A stretch of DNA of 64,000 bases. It comes from Planococcus sp. PAMC 21323. GTDB lineage: Bacteria > Bacillota > Bacilli > Bacillales_A > Planococcaceae. How positions within the stretch are numbered: the first letter of the stretch is position 1; the number at the start of each line of letters is the position of its first letter. Of this stretch, positions 1-11,145 are shown piece by piece. The notes under the pieces are model-generated. The model was given only the letters and a program-made list of their open reading frames with translations, had not been told where the DNA came from and did not search any database. The DNA is taken from assembly GCF_000785555.1 (NCBI RefSeq), contig NZ_CP009129.1:2480001-2544000 (forward strand). Reading direction: 5' to 3'. Made by a program: the position numbers and the translations under genes.

Positions 1-487
1 AGACGATTTCTTTAAAGCCGCCAAGTCCAGTTGGATTTGAATCCATCACTTGCACTTTCCAGCCATTCGATTCAGCAAAACGCGTGTACATACGGTATAA
101 GTCTCCTGCGAACAATGCCGCTTCGTCCCCACCTGCTGCTCCACGGATTTCCATAATAACGTTTTTGTCATCGTTCGGATCTTTTGGAATCAATAATTTG
201 TGAAGACGTTCTTCCACCACAGAAACCTGTTGGTCGAGTTCGTTCACTTCTTCTTTGACCATTTCGCGCATATCGGCATCCATTTTCTCGTCAAACATTG
301 CTTTGGCTTCAGCCAATTGCGTTGTTAAATCTTTGTATTCACGGTAACTTTCAACCGTTTCTTGTAAGTCTGATTGTTCTTTTGAATAGTCGCGAAGTTT
401 GTTGGTATCACTGACGATATCCGGGTCACTTAACAATTCATTTAAACGGTCATACCGATCTTCTACTGATTGTAATCGATCAAACAT
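1..487 (-). CDS. prfA: peptide chain release factor 1, 5' part only
   Basis: Release factor 1 reads UAA and UAG in the ribosomal A site and triggers peptidyl-tRNA hydrolysis. The 162 visible residues cover the charged helical N-terminal domain (about 1-100) and the start of the PCRF domain, with the [17 protein letters not shown] block near residues 118-134. The ATG at 487 follows a GAGGTGA ribosome binding site at suitable spacing. The catalytic GGQ loop lies beyond the left edge, so intactness cannot be judged. Its place next to tdk, rpmE and rho matches the Bacillus order. It is separated from tdk by 455 bases that hold a hairpin-rich element. Confidence 0.96.
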   Translation of the reverse strand, partial: MFDRLQSVEDRYDRLNELLSDPDIVSDTNKLRDYSKEQSDLQETVESYREYKDLTTQLAEAKAMFDEKMDADMREMVKEEVNELDQQVSVVEERLHKLLIPKDPNDDKNVIMEIRGAAGGDEAALFAGDLYRMYTRFAESNGWKVQVMDSNPTGLGGFKEIV

Positions 488-528
488 AGGTGTCACCTCA
501 AGTTCTAATTTTTGGTTATTTATTCTAA

Positions 529-790
529 TGAAGAAATCGCTCCAGGCGGACGCTTTCGGGCTCACAGGATGTGAGTCATGCAGCAGGTGCGACAGGACGT
601 CGCACCTGCTGCCAGGGGGGGCCGGCTTCAGCCGCTTCCCTCGCTCCGCTTAGTCCAGGGTCTTCAGCTCGTCCTAATCCCCTAGGAAAGTCATTGAACG
701 AATGCAATTCGGCCAATGGCTTTGCGACGAAGCTAGCGAAGCGATGCAGGAGCATATCTTCGCACTTCGCCGCCTTCCGCTTTTTCTTCT
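529..790. repeat. hairpin-rich, GC-rich intergenic element between tdk and prfA
   Basis: This stretch is more GC-rich than its surroundings and contains no credible ORF. It holds a perfect 14-bp hairpin (arms 580-593 and 599-612, loop of 5), a smaller hairpin at 561-575 (CTCAC/GTGAG), a run of seven G, and further short inverted repeats. Its ends look like an imperfect inverted repeat: GAAGAAATCGC with AGGCGG at the left and, reversed, GAAGAAAAAGCGGAAGGCGG at the right. This resembles dispersed palindromic elements of Bacillales genomes, but no second copy is present in the window. The tdk transcript, read leftwards, would cross it before prfA. Function is unknown. Confidence 0.5.
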
Positions 791-942
791 AAATATGCTG
801 TAAAACTTTATAAGCAACAATTGCTTGTAATCTAAGTATGGGATATGGAGAAACGAATCAGAATCTCCGCTAGTTTGCTTTATATCTCATTAATTATTAT
901 TGAGAATTTCAAATAATAATTGGATAGTAATTTTTTCAATAT

Positions 943-1536
943 CTATTCGCTAACTGTTACACCAGTTGGAACTTCGTGATGATGGCGGCAGCGTGGTTCG
1001 TATGCTTCTGAGGCACCTACTAAAATAGTTGGGTCATCTGAGCCTGCTGGCTTTCCATCGATTAAACGTTGCGTCCGGCTTGCGGGAGAACCACAAACTG
1101 TGCAAACTGCTTGAAGTTTTGTAACTTGCTCGGCGATTGCAAGTAAAGCTGGCATCGGTCCGAACGGACGACCTCTAAAGTCTTGGTCTAGTCCAGCAAC
1201 AATTACACGAAAACCGTGATTAGCGAGTTTCTGAACATTTTCGATAATCGCTTCATCGAAAAATTGCGCTTCATCTATCGCAATCACATCGAATTCATCT
1301 GTGATGTAATCCCACATTTCAGAAGAACGAGCAATGGGTAGCGCAATCACAGTTGCACCATTATGCGAAACAACCGCTTCTTTGCTATAACGGTCGTCGA
1401 TTTTTGGTTTAAATACAGCAATCTTTTGTTTTGCGAATTGAGAACGGCGGACACGGCGGATCAGTTCTTCTGATTTCCCTGAAAACATGCTGCCGCAAAT
1501 CAGTTCAACCCATCCCGTTTGTTTCATGACATACAT
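943..1536 (-). CDS. tdk: thymidine kinase, type II
   Basis: Thymidine kinase phosphorylates thymidine with ATP in pyrimidine salvage. The 197-residue protein has the P-loop GSMFSGKS at 15-22, the DEAQFF motif with catalytic Glu89, and a zinc site formed by Cys145, Cys148, Cys183 and His186. This is the short tetrameric type II enzyme. An in-frame TTG lies 18 bases upstream, but the GAAAGGGG ribosome binding site is correctly spaced only for the ATG at 1536, so that start is chosen. It lies between rpmE and prfA as in Bacillus. Confidence 0.96.
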   Translation of the reverse strand: MYVMKQTGWVELICGSMFSGKSEELIRRVRRSQFAKQKIAVFKPKIDDRYSKEAVVSHNGATVIALPIARSSEMWDYITDEFDVIAIDEAQFFDEAIIENVQKLANHGFRVIVAGLDQDFRGRPFGPMPALLAIAEQVTKLQAVCTVCGSPASRTQRLIDGKPAGSDDPTILVGASEAYEPRCRHHHEVPTGVTVSE

Positions 1537-1732
1537 AGGTGAGACCCCTTTCAAACACTCAGTTATTTTACTCTTACCGTGGCTTTTGCTATATAAATAG
1601 ATGATGTAGATTCCTTATTAAATCAGCAAACACTCTATTTTTACCACGTAAGCTTTCTATTAATCATACCAAAATAATGCTGCATTCTGCTGATTTTTTG
1701 GCATATGTAGGTTATTTTTTCGGATTTAAAAC

Positions 1733-1773
1733 GAAAAAAATACCCGCCAGGCGTTTTCGCGCGAGGCAGGTAT
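1733..1773 (-). terminator. probable intrinsic terminator of rpmE
   Basis: An imperfect GC-rich stem pairs 1741-1753 with 1760-1772 (TACCCGCC against GGCAGGTA with one mismatch). On the minus strand it is followed by seven T and then CGTTTT. It lies about 90 bases beyond the rpmE stop. Apart from this hairpin the 326 bases between rpmE and tdk hold no gene or motif I can identify. Confidence 0.55.
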
Positions 1774-1862
1774 AATTTTAATTGATACTTGAAAGCAAAA
1801 GACTGGATGATGGAAATTCGCAAATTGAAAATTCCCAATTCCAGTCTGACGCTTAGCAAGTA

Positions 1863-2078
1863 TTACTCGTTGATTTCTTCTTTTAAGCCGTATTTTTTGT
1901 TGAAACGATCTACGCGGCCATCTGCTGCTGCGAACTTCTGACGTCCAGTGTAGAATGGATGACATTCAGAGCAAAGCTCAACGTTGATGTTTTCTTTTAC
2001 AGAACCAGTTGTGAAAGAGTTCCCACATGAGCAAGTTACTGTAGCTTGTTTGTATTCTGGGTGAATTCCTGTTTTCAT
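1863..2078 (-). CDS. rpmE: ribosomal protein L31, zinc-binding type
   Basis: L31 is a 71-residue protein of the large ribosomal subunit. It carries the zinc-binding cysteines Cys16, Cys18, Cys36 and Cys39, so it is the C+ form that in Bacillus also stores zinc, and not the zinc-free YtiA/RpmE2 paralogue. The start ATG at 2078 follows a GAGGAGA ribosome binding site. It is preceded by rho and followed by tdk, as in Bacillus. A hairpin at 2133-2171 lies in its upstream region. Confidence 0.97.
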   Translation of the reverse strand: MKTGIHPEYKQATVTCSCGNSFTTGSVKENINVELCSECHPFYTGRQKFAAADGRVDRFNKKYGLKEEINE

Positions 2079-2132
2079 AATAATTTTCTCCTCTCGCCCT
2101 GAACCATCTGGAACAGAGTTTAATCTATTTTA

Positions 2133-2171
2133 CTATTGCCTTACACGGTTCTTCAGACCGTATATGCAATA
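2133..2171 (-). terminator. hairpin between rho and rpmE
   Basis: An interrupted inverted repeat pairs TATTGC with GCAATA and ACGGT with ACCGT around a short loop. The T-tract after it on the minus strand is poor. It could be a weak terminator for rho or part of a leader of rpmE. I cannot tell which. Confidence 0.35.
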
Positions 2172-2228
2172 GCCTTGGTTTAAATCACTAGTAATATCAT
2201 ATCAAGTATCTAGATATTTTGCAAGTAA

Positions 2229-3512
2229 TTAAATCATCTTCTTGTTGTTTCGATGCATTTTCATCTCAGTAGCCAGTTGCTCGAAAAATTCTTCATTCGT
2301 ATTGGTTTGTCCTAGTTTCTTCAAGAATCGCTCTCCGAAATCATGCGAATCAGAGAAAGTTTTTCGAATTGACCAAAGCTTTTCAAGTTGTTTTGGTTCA
2401 ATAAGCAATTCTTCTTTACGTGTACCCGAACGGCGAATATCAAGTGCTGGGAAGATACGGCGCTCAGCTAAAGAACGATCAAGGTGCAGCTCCATATTGC
2501 CTGTTCCTTTAAATTCCTCGTAAATAACTTCGTCCATGCGTGATCCGGTTTCAACCAAAGCAGTGGCTAATATTGTTAAGCTGCCACCTTCTTCGATATT
2601 CCGTGCTGCTCCAAAAAAGCGCTTAGGTCTATGGAAAGCAGCTGGATCAATTCCTCCTGATAGTGTACGACCACTTGGCGGAATAACCAAATTATATGCT
2701 CGCGCTAAACGTGTAATAGAATCCATTAAAATCACGACATCGCGTTTATGTTCAACAAGACGCATTGCACGCTCAAGAACGAGTTCTGCCACTTTTACGT
2801 GATTTTCAGGTACTTCATCGAACGTTGAAGATACAACATCAGCATCTACAGAACGCTCGATATCTGTTACTTCTTCTGGACGTTCGTCAATTAATAACAC
2901 AATCAATTCTGCTTCTGGGTGATTAGTTGTAATAGAATTAGCGATTTCTTTTAACAGCATTGTTTTACCTGCTTTAGGCGGAGCTACGATTAATCCACGC
3001 TGACCAAATCCAACCGGTGAAACTAAATCCATAATACGTGTAGATAAATGCGCCGGTGTTGTTTCTAAACGTATGTGGCGATCTGGGTAAAGTGGTGTAA
3101 GTCCTGGAAAGTGAACGCGTTCTTTTGCCACTTCTGGATCTTCACCATTTACTGCTTCTACTTGAAGTAATCCAAAATAACGTTCATTTTCTTTTGGTGG
3201 GCGCACTTTCCCTGAAACTTTGTCCCCGTTTCTTAAATCGAAACGACGTATTTGTGAAGCAGAAATATAAATGTCCTGTGAGCTTGGCGAGTAATTGATT
3301 GGTCGCAAGAAACCAAAGCCTTCGGATTGAATAATTTCAAGAACACCTTCCATAAAGAAATAGCCTTCTTGTTCTGCGCGTGTTTTTAAAATCGCAAAAA
3401 TAAGTTCTTTTTTAGAAAGCTTGCTGTAATTCGTTAGTTTGTATTCTTTTGCTAAGTTATAAAGTTCTTTTAAGGTCATATTCTCCAATGAGGAGATTGT
3501 AATCGTTGCCAT
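2229..3512 (-). CDS. rho: transcription termination factor Rho
   Basis: Rho is a hexameric RNA-dependent ATPase that ends transcription of untranslated RNA. The 427-residue protein has the N-terminal Rho-N helical domain, a cold-shock-like RNA-binding domain with GFGFLR at 65-70, and a RecA-like ATPase core with Walker A APPKAGKT at 177-184, followed by [10 protein letters not shown]. Length is normal for Bacillus Rho, which lacks the long insertion of actinobacterial forms. A GTG lies 15 bases upstream (3527), but [12 protein letters not shown] aligns better with known Rho N-termini, so the ATG at 3512 is chosen. Confidence 0.96.
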   Translation of the reverse strand: MATITISSLENMTLKELYNLAKEYKLTNYSKLSKKELIFAILKTRAEQEGYFFMEGVLEIIQSEGFGFLRPINYSPSSQDIYISASQIRRFDLRNGDKVSGKVRPPKENERYFGLLQVEAVNGEDPEVAKERVHFPGLTPLYPDRHIRLETTPAHLSTRIMDLVSPVGFGQRGLIVAPPKAGKTMLLKEIANSITTNHPEAELIVLLIDERPEEVTDIERSVDADVVSSTFDEVPENHVKVAELVLERAMRLVEHKRDVVILMDSITRLARAYNLVIPPSGRTLSGGIDPAAFHRPKRFFGAARNIEEGGSLTILATALVETGSRMDEVIYEEFKGTGNMELHLDRSLAERRIFPALDIRRSGTRKEELLIEPKQLEKLWSIRKTFSDSHDFGERFLKKLGQTNTNEEFFEQLATEMKMHRNNKKMI

Positions 3513-3605
3513 TTTTTCGAACACCACTCTTATTCGGTTTATTTTTTTGGTTTGTAACTCTTTTGAGGATCGGTAGTGAATGATTTAGAAGATCTTTAAA
3601 GAAGA

Positions 3606-3626
3606 AGTCCGGCAAAATGCCGGACT
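3606..3626 (-). terminator. intrinsic terminator after glpX
   Basis: A perfect 9-bp stem (AGTCCGGCA with TGCCGGACT, loop AAA) lies 20 bases beyond the glpX stop. On the minus strand it is followed by TCTTCTTT. It separates glpX from rho. Confidence 0.75.
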
Positions 3627-3646
3627 CATTTTATGAAGTAGGATCG

Positions 3647-4612
3647 TTAATCGTTCATTACTAGATTTGGCTTTTTCTCCAAGCTGTGACGCCCTTCGAT
3701 AAAGCGGACTGTTCCAGATTTTGCGCGCATAACTAATGTATGGCTTTCTGCAAATCCACCTTTTAACTGAACACCTTTTAGCAATTCCCCGTCAGTTACA
3801 CCGGTTGCTGCGAAAATGGCATCATCGCCTTTAACAAGATCATCCATCATTAAGACTTTGTTTACATCGATTCCCATATCTAAGCAACGCTGTGCTTCTT
3901 CTTCGTTTTGCGGAAGCAGCTTCCCTTGGATTTCACCGCCGAGGCATTTTAAGCCGACTGCAGCGATAACGCCTTCAGGAGCACCACCGATACCGAATAA
4001 AATATCGACTCCGGTTTGGTCAAACGCTGTATTGATCGCACCAGCAACATCGCCGTCTGAAATTAATTTAATGCGAGCTCCTGCTGCACGAATTTGATCA
4101 ATGATATCTTGATGACGTGGTCGATCCATAACTGTCGCAACGACTTCTTCGATGTTTTTGTTTTTGGCTTTTGCAACCGCACGAAGGTTATCAATTACTG
4201 GCGCGTTAATGTCGATTTTGCCTACTGATTCTGGCCCAACCGCAATTTTTTCCATGTACATATCTGGTGCATTTAAAAGGTTACCGCGATCAGCGATTGC
4301 TAGAACTGCTAATGCATTCCAACCACCTGCTGCAACAATATTTGTTCCTTCTAAAGGATCTACTGCAACATCCACTTCTGGACCATTGCCTGTTCCCAAT
4401 TCTTCACCAATATACAGCATAGGCGCTTCGTCCATTTCCCCTTCACCGATGACGACAACTCCACGCATTGGAATGGTATCAAATACCGTTCTCATTGCTG
4501 TTGTTGCTGCATCATCTGCTTCGTTCTTCAAGCCACGGCCCATCCATTTTGAAGAAGCAATTGCTGCTGCTTCGGTGATCCGCACTAATTCCATCGATAG
4601 ACTTCGTTCCAT
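3647..4612 (-). CDS. glpX: fructose-1,6-bisphosphatase class II
   Basis: GlpX hydrolyses fructose 1,6-bisphosphate to fructose 6-phosphate in gluconeogenesis, with divalent metal. The 321-residue protein shows the class II signatures GEGEMDE at 56-62 and DPLEGT at 85-90 of the inositol-phosphatase-like fold. The ATG at 4612 follows a GAGAGGAA ribosome binding site. It sits between murA and rho and close to fsa and fbaA, so four neighbouring genes act on fructose phosphates or feed cell-wall sugar synthesis. Confidence 0.95.
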   Translation of the reverse strand: MERSLSMELVRITEAAAIASSKWMGRGLKNEADDAATTAMRTVFDTIPMRGVVVIGEGEMDEAPMLYIGEELGTGNGPEVDVAVDPLEGTNIVAAGGWNALAVLAIADRGNLLNAPDMYMEKIAVGPESVGKIDINAPVIDNLRAVAKAKNKNIEEVVATVMDRPRHQDIIDQIRAAGARIKLISDGDVAGAINTAFDQTGVDILFGIGGAPEGVIAAVGLKCLGGEIQGKLLPQNEEEAQRCLDMGIDVNKVLMMDDLVKGDDAIFAATGVTDGELLKGVQLKGGFAESHTLVMRAKSGTVRFIEGRHSLEKKPNLVMND

Positions 4613-4685
4613 ACGATCAGTTCCTCTCGTTCAGTATTAACTTTTCGGTAATTATTGTAGCATATTTTTTTGTACTAAAAGAGAG

Positions 4686-5984
4686 TCAATTTGTGTCTTG
4701 GTCAAGGTCAGACTTCATGCTCGTTACCGGATCAATTGTTTCTCTCCGGATATCTGCACCTATCCCTTGTAATTTTTCGATAATAGAAGAATAACCTCGT
4801 TCAATATGGTAAATTTCTCGAACTTCAGTTTCACCTTCCGCAAGTAACCCAGCAATTACTAAAGCGGCTCCTGCACGTAAGTCAGATGCTACTACAGTTG
4901 CAGCTGTCAACGGTGTTGGACCTGTAACAATCGCAGCTCTTCCTTCTACACGACCACTTGCATTCATTCGACGAAGTTCGTCAATATGTTTAAAGCGCGC
5001 TGAGTAAATTGTATCTGTGATCATCGAAGATCCATGAGCCTGTGTCATTAAGACAGAGAACGGCTGCTGAAGGTCTGTTGGGAATCCAGGATAAACCAGC
5101 GTCTTCACATCAATCGCAGTTAATTGTTCCGACTTTGGAATATATATCGATTCTTCGCCTTCTTGCACATCGACGCCCATTTCACGTAATTTAGCTGTTA
5201 AAGCTTCCATATGGAAAGGAATAACGTTATCAATTGTTATACCGTCGCCAATAGCGGCAGCCATAATCATGAATGTACCGGCTTCGATACGGTCAGGAAT
5301 GATTGTATGGTTAGTACCATGTAATTCTTCTACTCCGTCGATCCGGATAACGTCTGTTCCAGCACCTTTGATTTTTGCACCCATGTTTGTTAACAAAGTA
5401 GCTACATCAATAATTTCTGGTTCTTTCGCCGCGTTTTCGATCGTTGTTTGGCCTTTAGCCATAACAGCAGCTAACATAATATTAATGGTTGCACCAACAC
5501 TCACGACGTCCAAATAAATTTTTGCACCGCGAAGTTCATCAGCACGCAAATAAATTGCCCCGTGTTCATTGGTTACTTTTGCGCCAAGCGCTTCAAAGCC
5601 TTTAATGTGCTGGTCAATTGGACGTGGTCCTAGGAAACAACCACCTGGAAGACCGATTGCCGCATGTTTAAAGCGTCCAAGCATTGCACCCATCATGTAA
5701 TAAGATGCTCGCAATTTTTTGACGTTGCCGTTTGGTAGCGGCATATCAATCATTTTCGTTGGATCGATATTCATCGTTCCATCTTCAAATGTTACTTCGC
5801 CACCGATTTCTTCCAAAATACTTTTCAGTGTCCATGCATCAGAAATTCCCGGTAACCCTTCAATCGATACAGGCGAATTGGCCAAAATCGATGCAGGAAT
5901 CAAAGCAACTGCACTATTTTTAGCACCATTTACTTTAATTGTTCCGGAAAGACGGTTGCCGCCCTTTATTTTATAAACATCCAT
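4686..5984 (-). CDS. murA: UDP-N-acetylglucosamine 1-carboxyvinyltransferase
   Basis: MurA transfers the enolpyruvyl group of PEP to UDP-GlcNAc, the first committed step of peptidoglycan synthesis in the cytoplasm. The 432-residue protein carries the substrate-binding Lys22-Asn23 pair (NGAKNSA) and the fosfomycin-reactive Cys116 in [10 protein letters not shown]. Low-GC Gram-positives have two MurA proteins. Position between fsa and glpX matches the second one of Bacillus (MurAB/MurZ), not the one near the atp operon. The start is ATG at 5984 with a GGAGAA ribosome binding site. Confidence 0.95.
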   Translation of the reverse strand: MDVYKIKGGNRLSGTIKVNGAKNSAVALIPASILANSPVSIEGLPGISDAWTLKSILEEIGGEVTFEDGTMNIDPTKMIDMPLPNGNVKKLRASYYMMGAMLGRFKHAAIGLPGGCFLGPRPIDQHIKGFEALGAKVTNEHGAIYLRADELRGAKIYLDVVSVGATINIMLAAVMAKGQTTIENAAKEPEIIDVATLLTNMGAKIKGAGTDVIRIDGVEELHGTNHTIIPDRIEAGTFMIMAAAIGDGITIDNVIPFHMEALTAKLREMGVDVQEGEESIYIPKSEQLTAIDVKTLVYPGFPTDLQQPFSVLMTQAHGSSMITDTIYSARFKHIDELRRMNASGRVEGRAAIVTGPTPLTAATVVASDLRAGAALVIAGLLAEGETEVREIYHIERGYSSIIEKLQGIGADIRRETIDPVTSMKSDLDQDTN

Positions 5985-6155
5985 TGAATTTCTCCTTTAT
6001 CCACTTTTTCGGCTGTTTTGCTGGCCCAAAAAAGTTCAATTGGTTCGGCTAATATGTTGATTGCCGATCACAACTTAGGTTTTCTCCGCTTAAGCGGTCA
6101 GTCTCGCTTCCACTTTTTTAGTAGGAATGAGACTGATTATTTTTATCTCGAATTT

Positions 6156-6803
6156 TTAAACTGAACGTTTTTCCCAGTCTGCAAGAAACGCTTCGATTCC
6201 TTGATCAGTTAATGGGTGTTTAAACATTTGGTGCATAACTTTAATCGGCATCGTCGCAATATGTGCCCCGTTCAAAGCAGCTTCGGTTACGTGCTGTGGG
6301 TGACGGATAGATGCTGCAATAATTTCTGATGAAATATCGTGAATTGCAAAAATTTCTGCAATCGTCGCAATCAAGTCCATGCCGTTATGCCCGATATCAT
6401 CTAGACGTCCAAGGAATGGTGAAACGTAAGCTGCTCCTGCACGTGCTGCAAGCAATGCTTGGTTTGCGCTAAAGATCAACGTTACGTTTACTTTTTTGCC
6501 TTCTGAAGCAAGAACCGAACAAGCTTTCAAACCATCTGGTGTCATTGGTAATTTCACTGTGATGTTTGGAGCAAGGTCTGCAAGCTCACGACCTTCTTTA
6601 ATCATACCTTCTGCATCAAGTGCAATAACTTCGCCACTGATTGATCCGTCAACAAGTGCTGCAATTTCTTTTAAGCGGTCATGGAATGAAACATTTTTTT
6701 CTTTTGCTACTAATGATGGGTTCGTTGTAACTCCTGAAAGTATACCCCAAGCGTGTGCTTCTTTAATTTCGTCAAAGTTAGCTGTATCGATAAAAAATTT
6801 CAT
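6156..6803 (-). CDS. fsa: transaldolase / fructose-6-phosphate aldolase family
   Basis: This is a 215-residue small transaldolase of the Fsa/TalC family (ywjH of Bacillus). The Schiff-base lysine is Lys84 in [12 protein letters not shown], and the N-terminus [16 protein letters not shown] is typical. Members of this short subfamily act either as transaldolases in the pentose phosphate pathway or as fructose-6-phosphate aldolases. Sequence reading alone cannot separate these. It lies 76 bases after fbaA, behind a hairpin terminator. The 171 bases between it and murA contain a perfect 12-bp palindrome (6087-6098). Confidence 0.92.
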   Translation of the reverse strand: MKFFIDTANFDEIKEAHAWGILSGVTTNPSLVAKEKNVSFHDRLKEIAALVDGSISGEVIALDAEGMIKEGRELADLAPNITVKLPMTPDGLKACSVLASEGKKVNVTLIFSANQALLAARAGAAYVSPFLGRLDDIGHNGMDLIATIAEIFAIHDISSEIIAASIRHPQHVTEAALNGAHIATMPIKVMHQMFKHPLTDQGIEAFLADWEKRSV

Positions 6804-6829
6804 TATTTCTCCTCCAGTATGATGGGAAA

Positions 6830-6859
6830 AAGAGAAGTTGTCTTGCGATCGCTTCTCTT
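6830..6859 (-). terminator. intrinsic terminator of fbaA
   Basis: An 8-bp stem AAGAGAAG/CTTCTCTT closes a 14-base loop. On the minus strand the stem is followed by TTTCCC. It stands between fbaA and fsa and may only reduce read-through. Confidence 0.6.
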
Positions 6860-6879
6860 GCCTCTTTTTTGTTTGCTAC

Positions 6880-7737
6880 TTATGCTTTTTGAGAACTTCC
6901 AAACTCACGCATTTTACCCATTACGGTCTTCTTAATCGCTTCGCGAGCTGGTCCCATGTATTTACGTGGATCATAAACTTCAGAATCACTATTTAATACG
7001 TCGCGGACTGCTTGTGCTGATGTAATTTGGCTTTCTGTATTCACGTTAATTTTAGATGTACCTAAAGAAACAGCACGTTGAATATCTTTTAATGGAATTC
7101 CTGTTCCACCGTGTAAAACAAGTGGCACGTCACATAGCTGTGAAATTTCTTCCATTTCTTTAAATCCTAAGTTTGGCTCTCCTTTGTAAGGACCATGAAC
7201 AGAACCAAGAGCAGGCGCTAAGCAATCAATACCTGTTCCGTCAACCATTTGCTTACATTCTTGTGGATCCGCGTAAATCACGCCGTCAGCAATAATATCA
7301 TCTTCTTGTCCACCAACAGTTCCTAATTCCGCTTCAACCGAAACATTGTGTTGGCGAGCATATTCTACAACTTGTTTTGTAATTTCAATGTTTTCTTCAA
7401 ACGGGTGATGAGAAGCATCAATCATAACTGATGTGAATCCTGCATCAATCGCTTCTTTACATTTTTCAAAGCTCGAACCGTGATCTAAATGAATCGCCAC
7501 GGGAACTGTAATTTTATAGTCATGCATTAATCCTTTTACCATATTAACAACTGTCGTGAATCCACCCATGTAACGAGCAGCGCCTTCAGAAACCCCACAA
7601 ATAACTGGTGAATTTTCTTCTTGTGCGGCTTGAAGAATCGCCTGTGTGAACTCTAAATTATTTAAATTGAATTGACCAATTGCATATCCTTCTTGTTTAC
7701 CTTTTATCATCATTTCTTTCATAGAAACTAACGGCAT
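6880..7737 (-). CDS. fbaA: fructose-bisphosphate aldolase class II
   Basis: Class II aldolase splits fructose 1,6-bisphosphate into glyceraldehyde 3-phosphate and dihydroxyacetone phosphate with zinc. The 285-residue protein has the HLDHG motif at 83-87 (catalytic Asp85, zinc ligand His86), the ELGTVGG loop, and the later HG motifs (GSVHG, LHGGTG). The ATG at 7737 follows GGAGGAAA. It is flanked by spo0F and fsa as in Bacillus. Confidence 0.96.
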   Translation of the reverse strand: MPLVSMKEMMIKGKQEGYAIGQFNLNNLEFTQAILQAAQEENSPVICGVSEGAARYMGGFTTVVNMVKGLMHDYKITVPVAIHLDHGSSFEKCKEAIDAGFTSVMIDASHHPFEENIEITKQVVEYARQHNVSVEAELGTVGGQEDDIIADGVIYADPQECKQMVDGTGIDCLAPALGSVHGPYKGEPNLGFKEMEEISQLCDVPLVLHGGTGIPLKDIQRAVSLGTSKINVNTESQITSAQAVRDVLNSDSEVYDPRKYMGPAREAIKKTVMGKMREFGSSQKA

Positions 7738-7824
7738 TAAAATTTCCTCCTCAGCAATGTTTAAAGCGAATATCTTTTATACTATATCAAAAACCCACTA
7801 TTTACGCCACTTCTTCGGTGTTTA

Positions 7825-8181
7825 CTAATCTAATAATTGCTTCACGGCATCGCGTACTTCAAAGACATCAAATGGCTTTGTAAAATAATGCGCTGCTCCC
7901 CAATTGATAGACTCTCTAATAAGGTCGAGCTCTCCGTATGCAGTCATCATGAGAACATGAATATTTGGGTTGCTCTTTTTTAAGCGTTTAAGAATTTCGA
8001 TGCCGTCCATACCTGGAATTTTCATGTCTAGTAAGACCAGATCTGGTGAATCTTGCTCTACTTTTTCAAGCGCTTCTAAACCACTGCCAGCTGTTATCGC
8101 TAAGTAACCTTCTTTAGTAAAGACTTCTTTTAACAACATTCGGATTCCTTGTTGATCATCTACTATCAAAACGGTTTTCAA
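7825..8181 (-). CDS. spo0F: Spo0F-type single-domain response regulator
   Basis: This 118-residue receiver domain matches Spo0F, which carries phosphate between sensor kinases and Spo0B in the sporulation phosphorelay of Bacillus. Visible active-site residues are Asp8-Asp9, phospho-acceptor Asp52 in LLDMKIPGMDG, Thr80 and Lys102. There is no output domain. The start is TTG at 8181 with a GGAGAGG ribosome binding site six bases away, and no ATG is usable. Members of the Planococcaceae often do not sporulate, so the role here is uncertain. Position between fbaA and ywjG is conserved. Confidence 0.92.
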   Translation of the reverse strand: MKTVLIVDDQQGIRMLLKEVFTKEGYLAITAGSGLEALEKVEQDSPDLVLLDMKIPGMDGIEILKRLKKSNPNIHVLMMTAYGELDLIRESINWGAAHYFTKPFDVFEVRDAVKQLLD

Positions 8182-8228
8182 AAAGAGCCTCTCCTTTATC
8201 TGCTATACTTTTTAAACGAGGTGATTTT

Positions 8229-8714
8229 ATGGACTTATTCACAACTCAATTGACACGCTTGATTGAGCGATTATCAGAAGAGCACGAAGCGATTGAAAGC
8301 ATTGCGGCTGTTTTAGCGCAAGCTGCAATTGCAGAAGGCACAATTTTCACTGCTGCTTTCGGTGAAATGAAAGCCGTGACTGCTGTGGCGTTGCATAGCG
8401 ATAACCCTTTGCAAAATGCAGCCGAATGGTCGTCAGCAAGCATTGTTACAGACATCGATCGCGTCTTCATTTTGGCCACCAATAACGAAGGCGCAGAACT
8501 GGCCGGGCGGTTGTCAGATGCCGGTATTCCTTTTGCATATGTTGCACCACCTTCAAACGACAGTGAACTGGCCGATGCCTTTCTTGCTTTAATCAGTGAA
8601 GAAACTTCCCTTATACAGGACGGCAACAATGCTTTGTTAGTTCCGCATGCCTTGGCTGGACTTTACGTCTATTATGCCGTTAAATTACGCATTGATAAAC
8701 TACTAGCTGAATAA
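8229..8714 (+). CDS. ywjG: DUF2529 family protein (YwjG-like)
   Basis: A 161-residue protein recognised from synteny and sequence as the DUF2529/YwjG family, which has no established function. It reads opposite to spo0F and converges on pyrG, the same arrangement as in Bacillus. The middle region looks like a sugar-isomerase-like Rossmann fold (IVTDIDRVFILATNNEGAELAGRL and an acidic C-terminal part). It ends at a bidirectional terminator shared with pyrG. A TATACT box lies just before it at 8204-8209. Confidence 0.85.
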   Translation: MDLFTTQLTRLIERLSEEHEAIESIAAVLAQAAIAEGTIFTAAFGEMKAVTAVALHSDNPLQNAAEWSSASIVTDIDRVFILATNNEGAELAGRLSDAGIPFAYVAPPSNDSELADAFLALISEETSLIQDGNNALLVPHALAGLYVYYAVKLRIDKLLAE

Positions 8715-8727
8715 ATATTGTCATATA

Positions 8728-8763
8728 CAAAAGCCTTCCCTATTTCTCAAGGGAAGGCTTTTG
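8728..8763. terminator. bidirectional terminator between ywjG and pyrG
   Basis: A perfect 14-bp stem (CAAAAGCCTTCCCT with its complement) and an 8-base loop have A and T tracts built into the arms, so it can act for both converging genes. Confidence 0.9.
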
Positions 8764-8767
8764 CCGT

Positions 8768-10384
<1,617 letters not shown>

Positions 10385-10387
10385 TTA

Positions 10388-10430
10388 TAAAAAATAAAAA
10401 GCGCTCCGCCTGCTGCATGCAGGGGAGCGC
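10388..10430 (-). terminator. pyrG leader attenuator (terminator hairpin)
   Basis: In the pyrG leader a hairpin pairs GCGCTCC...TGC with GCA...CGGAGCGC (10401-10430), followed on the minus strand by five T, A and six T. The ascending arm contains the pyrimidine run CTCCCC. In Bacillus, low CTP makes RNA polymerase stutter at GGGC and add G residues that pair with such a run and block the terminator. The run and the GGGC start are both present here, 39 bases apart. Confidence 0.85.
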
Positions 10431-10468
10431 GTAAACTGTACGAATCATCTCTCCTATTATAAGGAGCC

Positions 10469-10505
10469 CAAATAAAATATTAGCCAGTCTTGCCTCATAA
10501 GTCAA
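10469..10505 (-). promoter_or_regulatory. pyrG promoter with GGGC initiation site
   Basis: On the minus strand TTGACT (10500-10505) and TAATAT (10477-10482) are 17 bases apart. The predicted transcript starts at 10469, seven bases after the -10 box, with GGGCTCC. This start is the sequence needed for reiterative G addition at pyrG of Bacillus. The promoter lies just beyond the rpoE stop. Confidence 0.85.
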
Positions 10506-10523
10506 GGTGAAAAAGTGTTCAGA

Positions 10524-11084
10524 TTACTTCAAGTCATCTTCTTCGTCGTCGTCTTCGTCATCATCTTCGTCATCGATGATATTGCCATCCATGTCTTCAA
10601 CTAGTACGTCGTCTTCTTCTTTGTCGTCATCCGCATCGAAATCAAGCACTTCGATAGGCGATTTAACGACTTCATCTTCCTCGTCTTCCTCATCATCTTC
10701 ACCGAAATCTTCAAATTCCAACTCATCTTCTAGTGATAGCTCATCTAAATCATCAAAGCCTTCATCGTCAGCAACTTTTGCTTTCTTTTTACGCGCTTTA
10801 ACAGTCGGTGCTGATTCTTCTTCGATTTGCTCAACCGGGTACCACTCACGTAGACCCCAACGGTTTTCGCCCAAGATTAAAAAGCGTCCATCAATATTAA
10901 GATCCGTATAGAATTGCACTAGACGATCTTTCATATCTTCTTTCGACAAGTTCAATAATTTCTCAATTTCTGTAACAAGTTCTGCATAAGTTTTTGTTTC
11001 ATGTGTCTCTTCCAACATTGCATATGTCAAGTCAACAAACGACTCTTCTATTAGTTCTTCTTTAGATAATTCACGAATTTTCAT
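10524..11084 (-). CDS. rpoE: RNA polymerase delta subunit
   Basis: The delta subunit of Gram-positive RNA polymerase speeds core recycling and makes the enzyme sensitive to the initiating nucleotide. The 186-residue protein has the folded HARE-HTH N-terminal domain (about 1-90, with RFLILGENRWGLREWYP) and a disordered, highly acidic C-terminus made mostly of Asp and Glu. The ATG at 11084 has AAGGGA about 11 bases upstream. An in-frame GTG at 11093 is too close to that site. Linkage to pyrG, whose attenuator depends on initiation behaviour, is conserved in Bacillales. Confidence 0.95.
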   Translation of the reverse strand: MKIRELSKEELIEESFVDLTYAMLEETHETKTYAELVTEIEKLLNLSKEDMKDRLVQFYTDLNIDGRFLILGENRWGLREWYPVEQIEEESAPTVKARKKKAKVADDEGFDDLDELSLEDELEFEDFGEDDEEDEEDEVVKSPIEVLDFDADDDKEEDDVLVEDMDGNIIDDEDDDEDDDEEDDLK

Positions 11085-11145
11085 TCCGTGCACGTCCCTT
11101 CTTCTTCTTAACTTAATCCATTATATACAAACTAACTAGTCTCCG

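Noticed and set aside
399-792. Plus-strand ORFs of 73-84 residues over the tdk-prfA gap
   Set aside because: They overlap prfA on the opposite strand or consist of hairpin sequence and have low-complexity translations.
6087-6098. Perfect palindrome CCGCTTAAGCGG between fsa and murA
   Set aside because: A single 12-bp palindrome without a T tract, promoter context or second copy is too little to call an operator or terminator.
10507-10911. Plus-strand ORF rich in serine
   Set aside because: It is the antisense of the acidic Asp/Glu codons of rpoE. Such serine runs are a known artefact of reading acidic repeats backwards.
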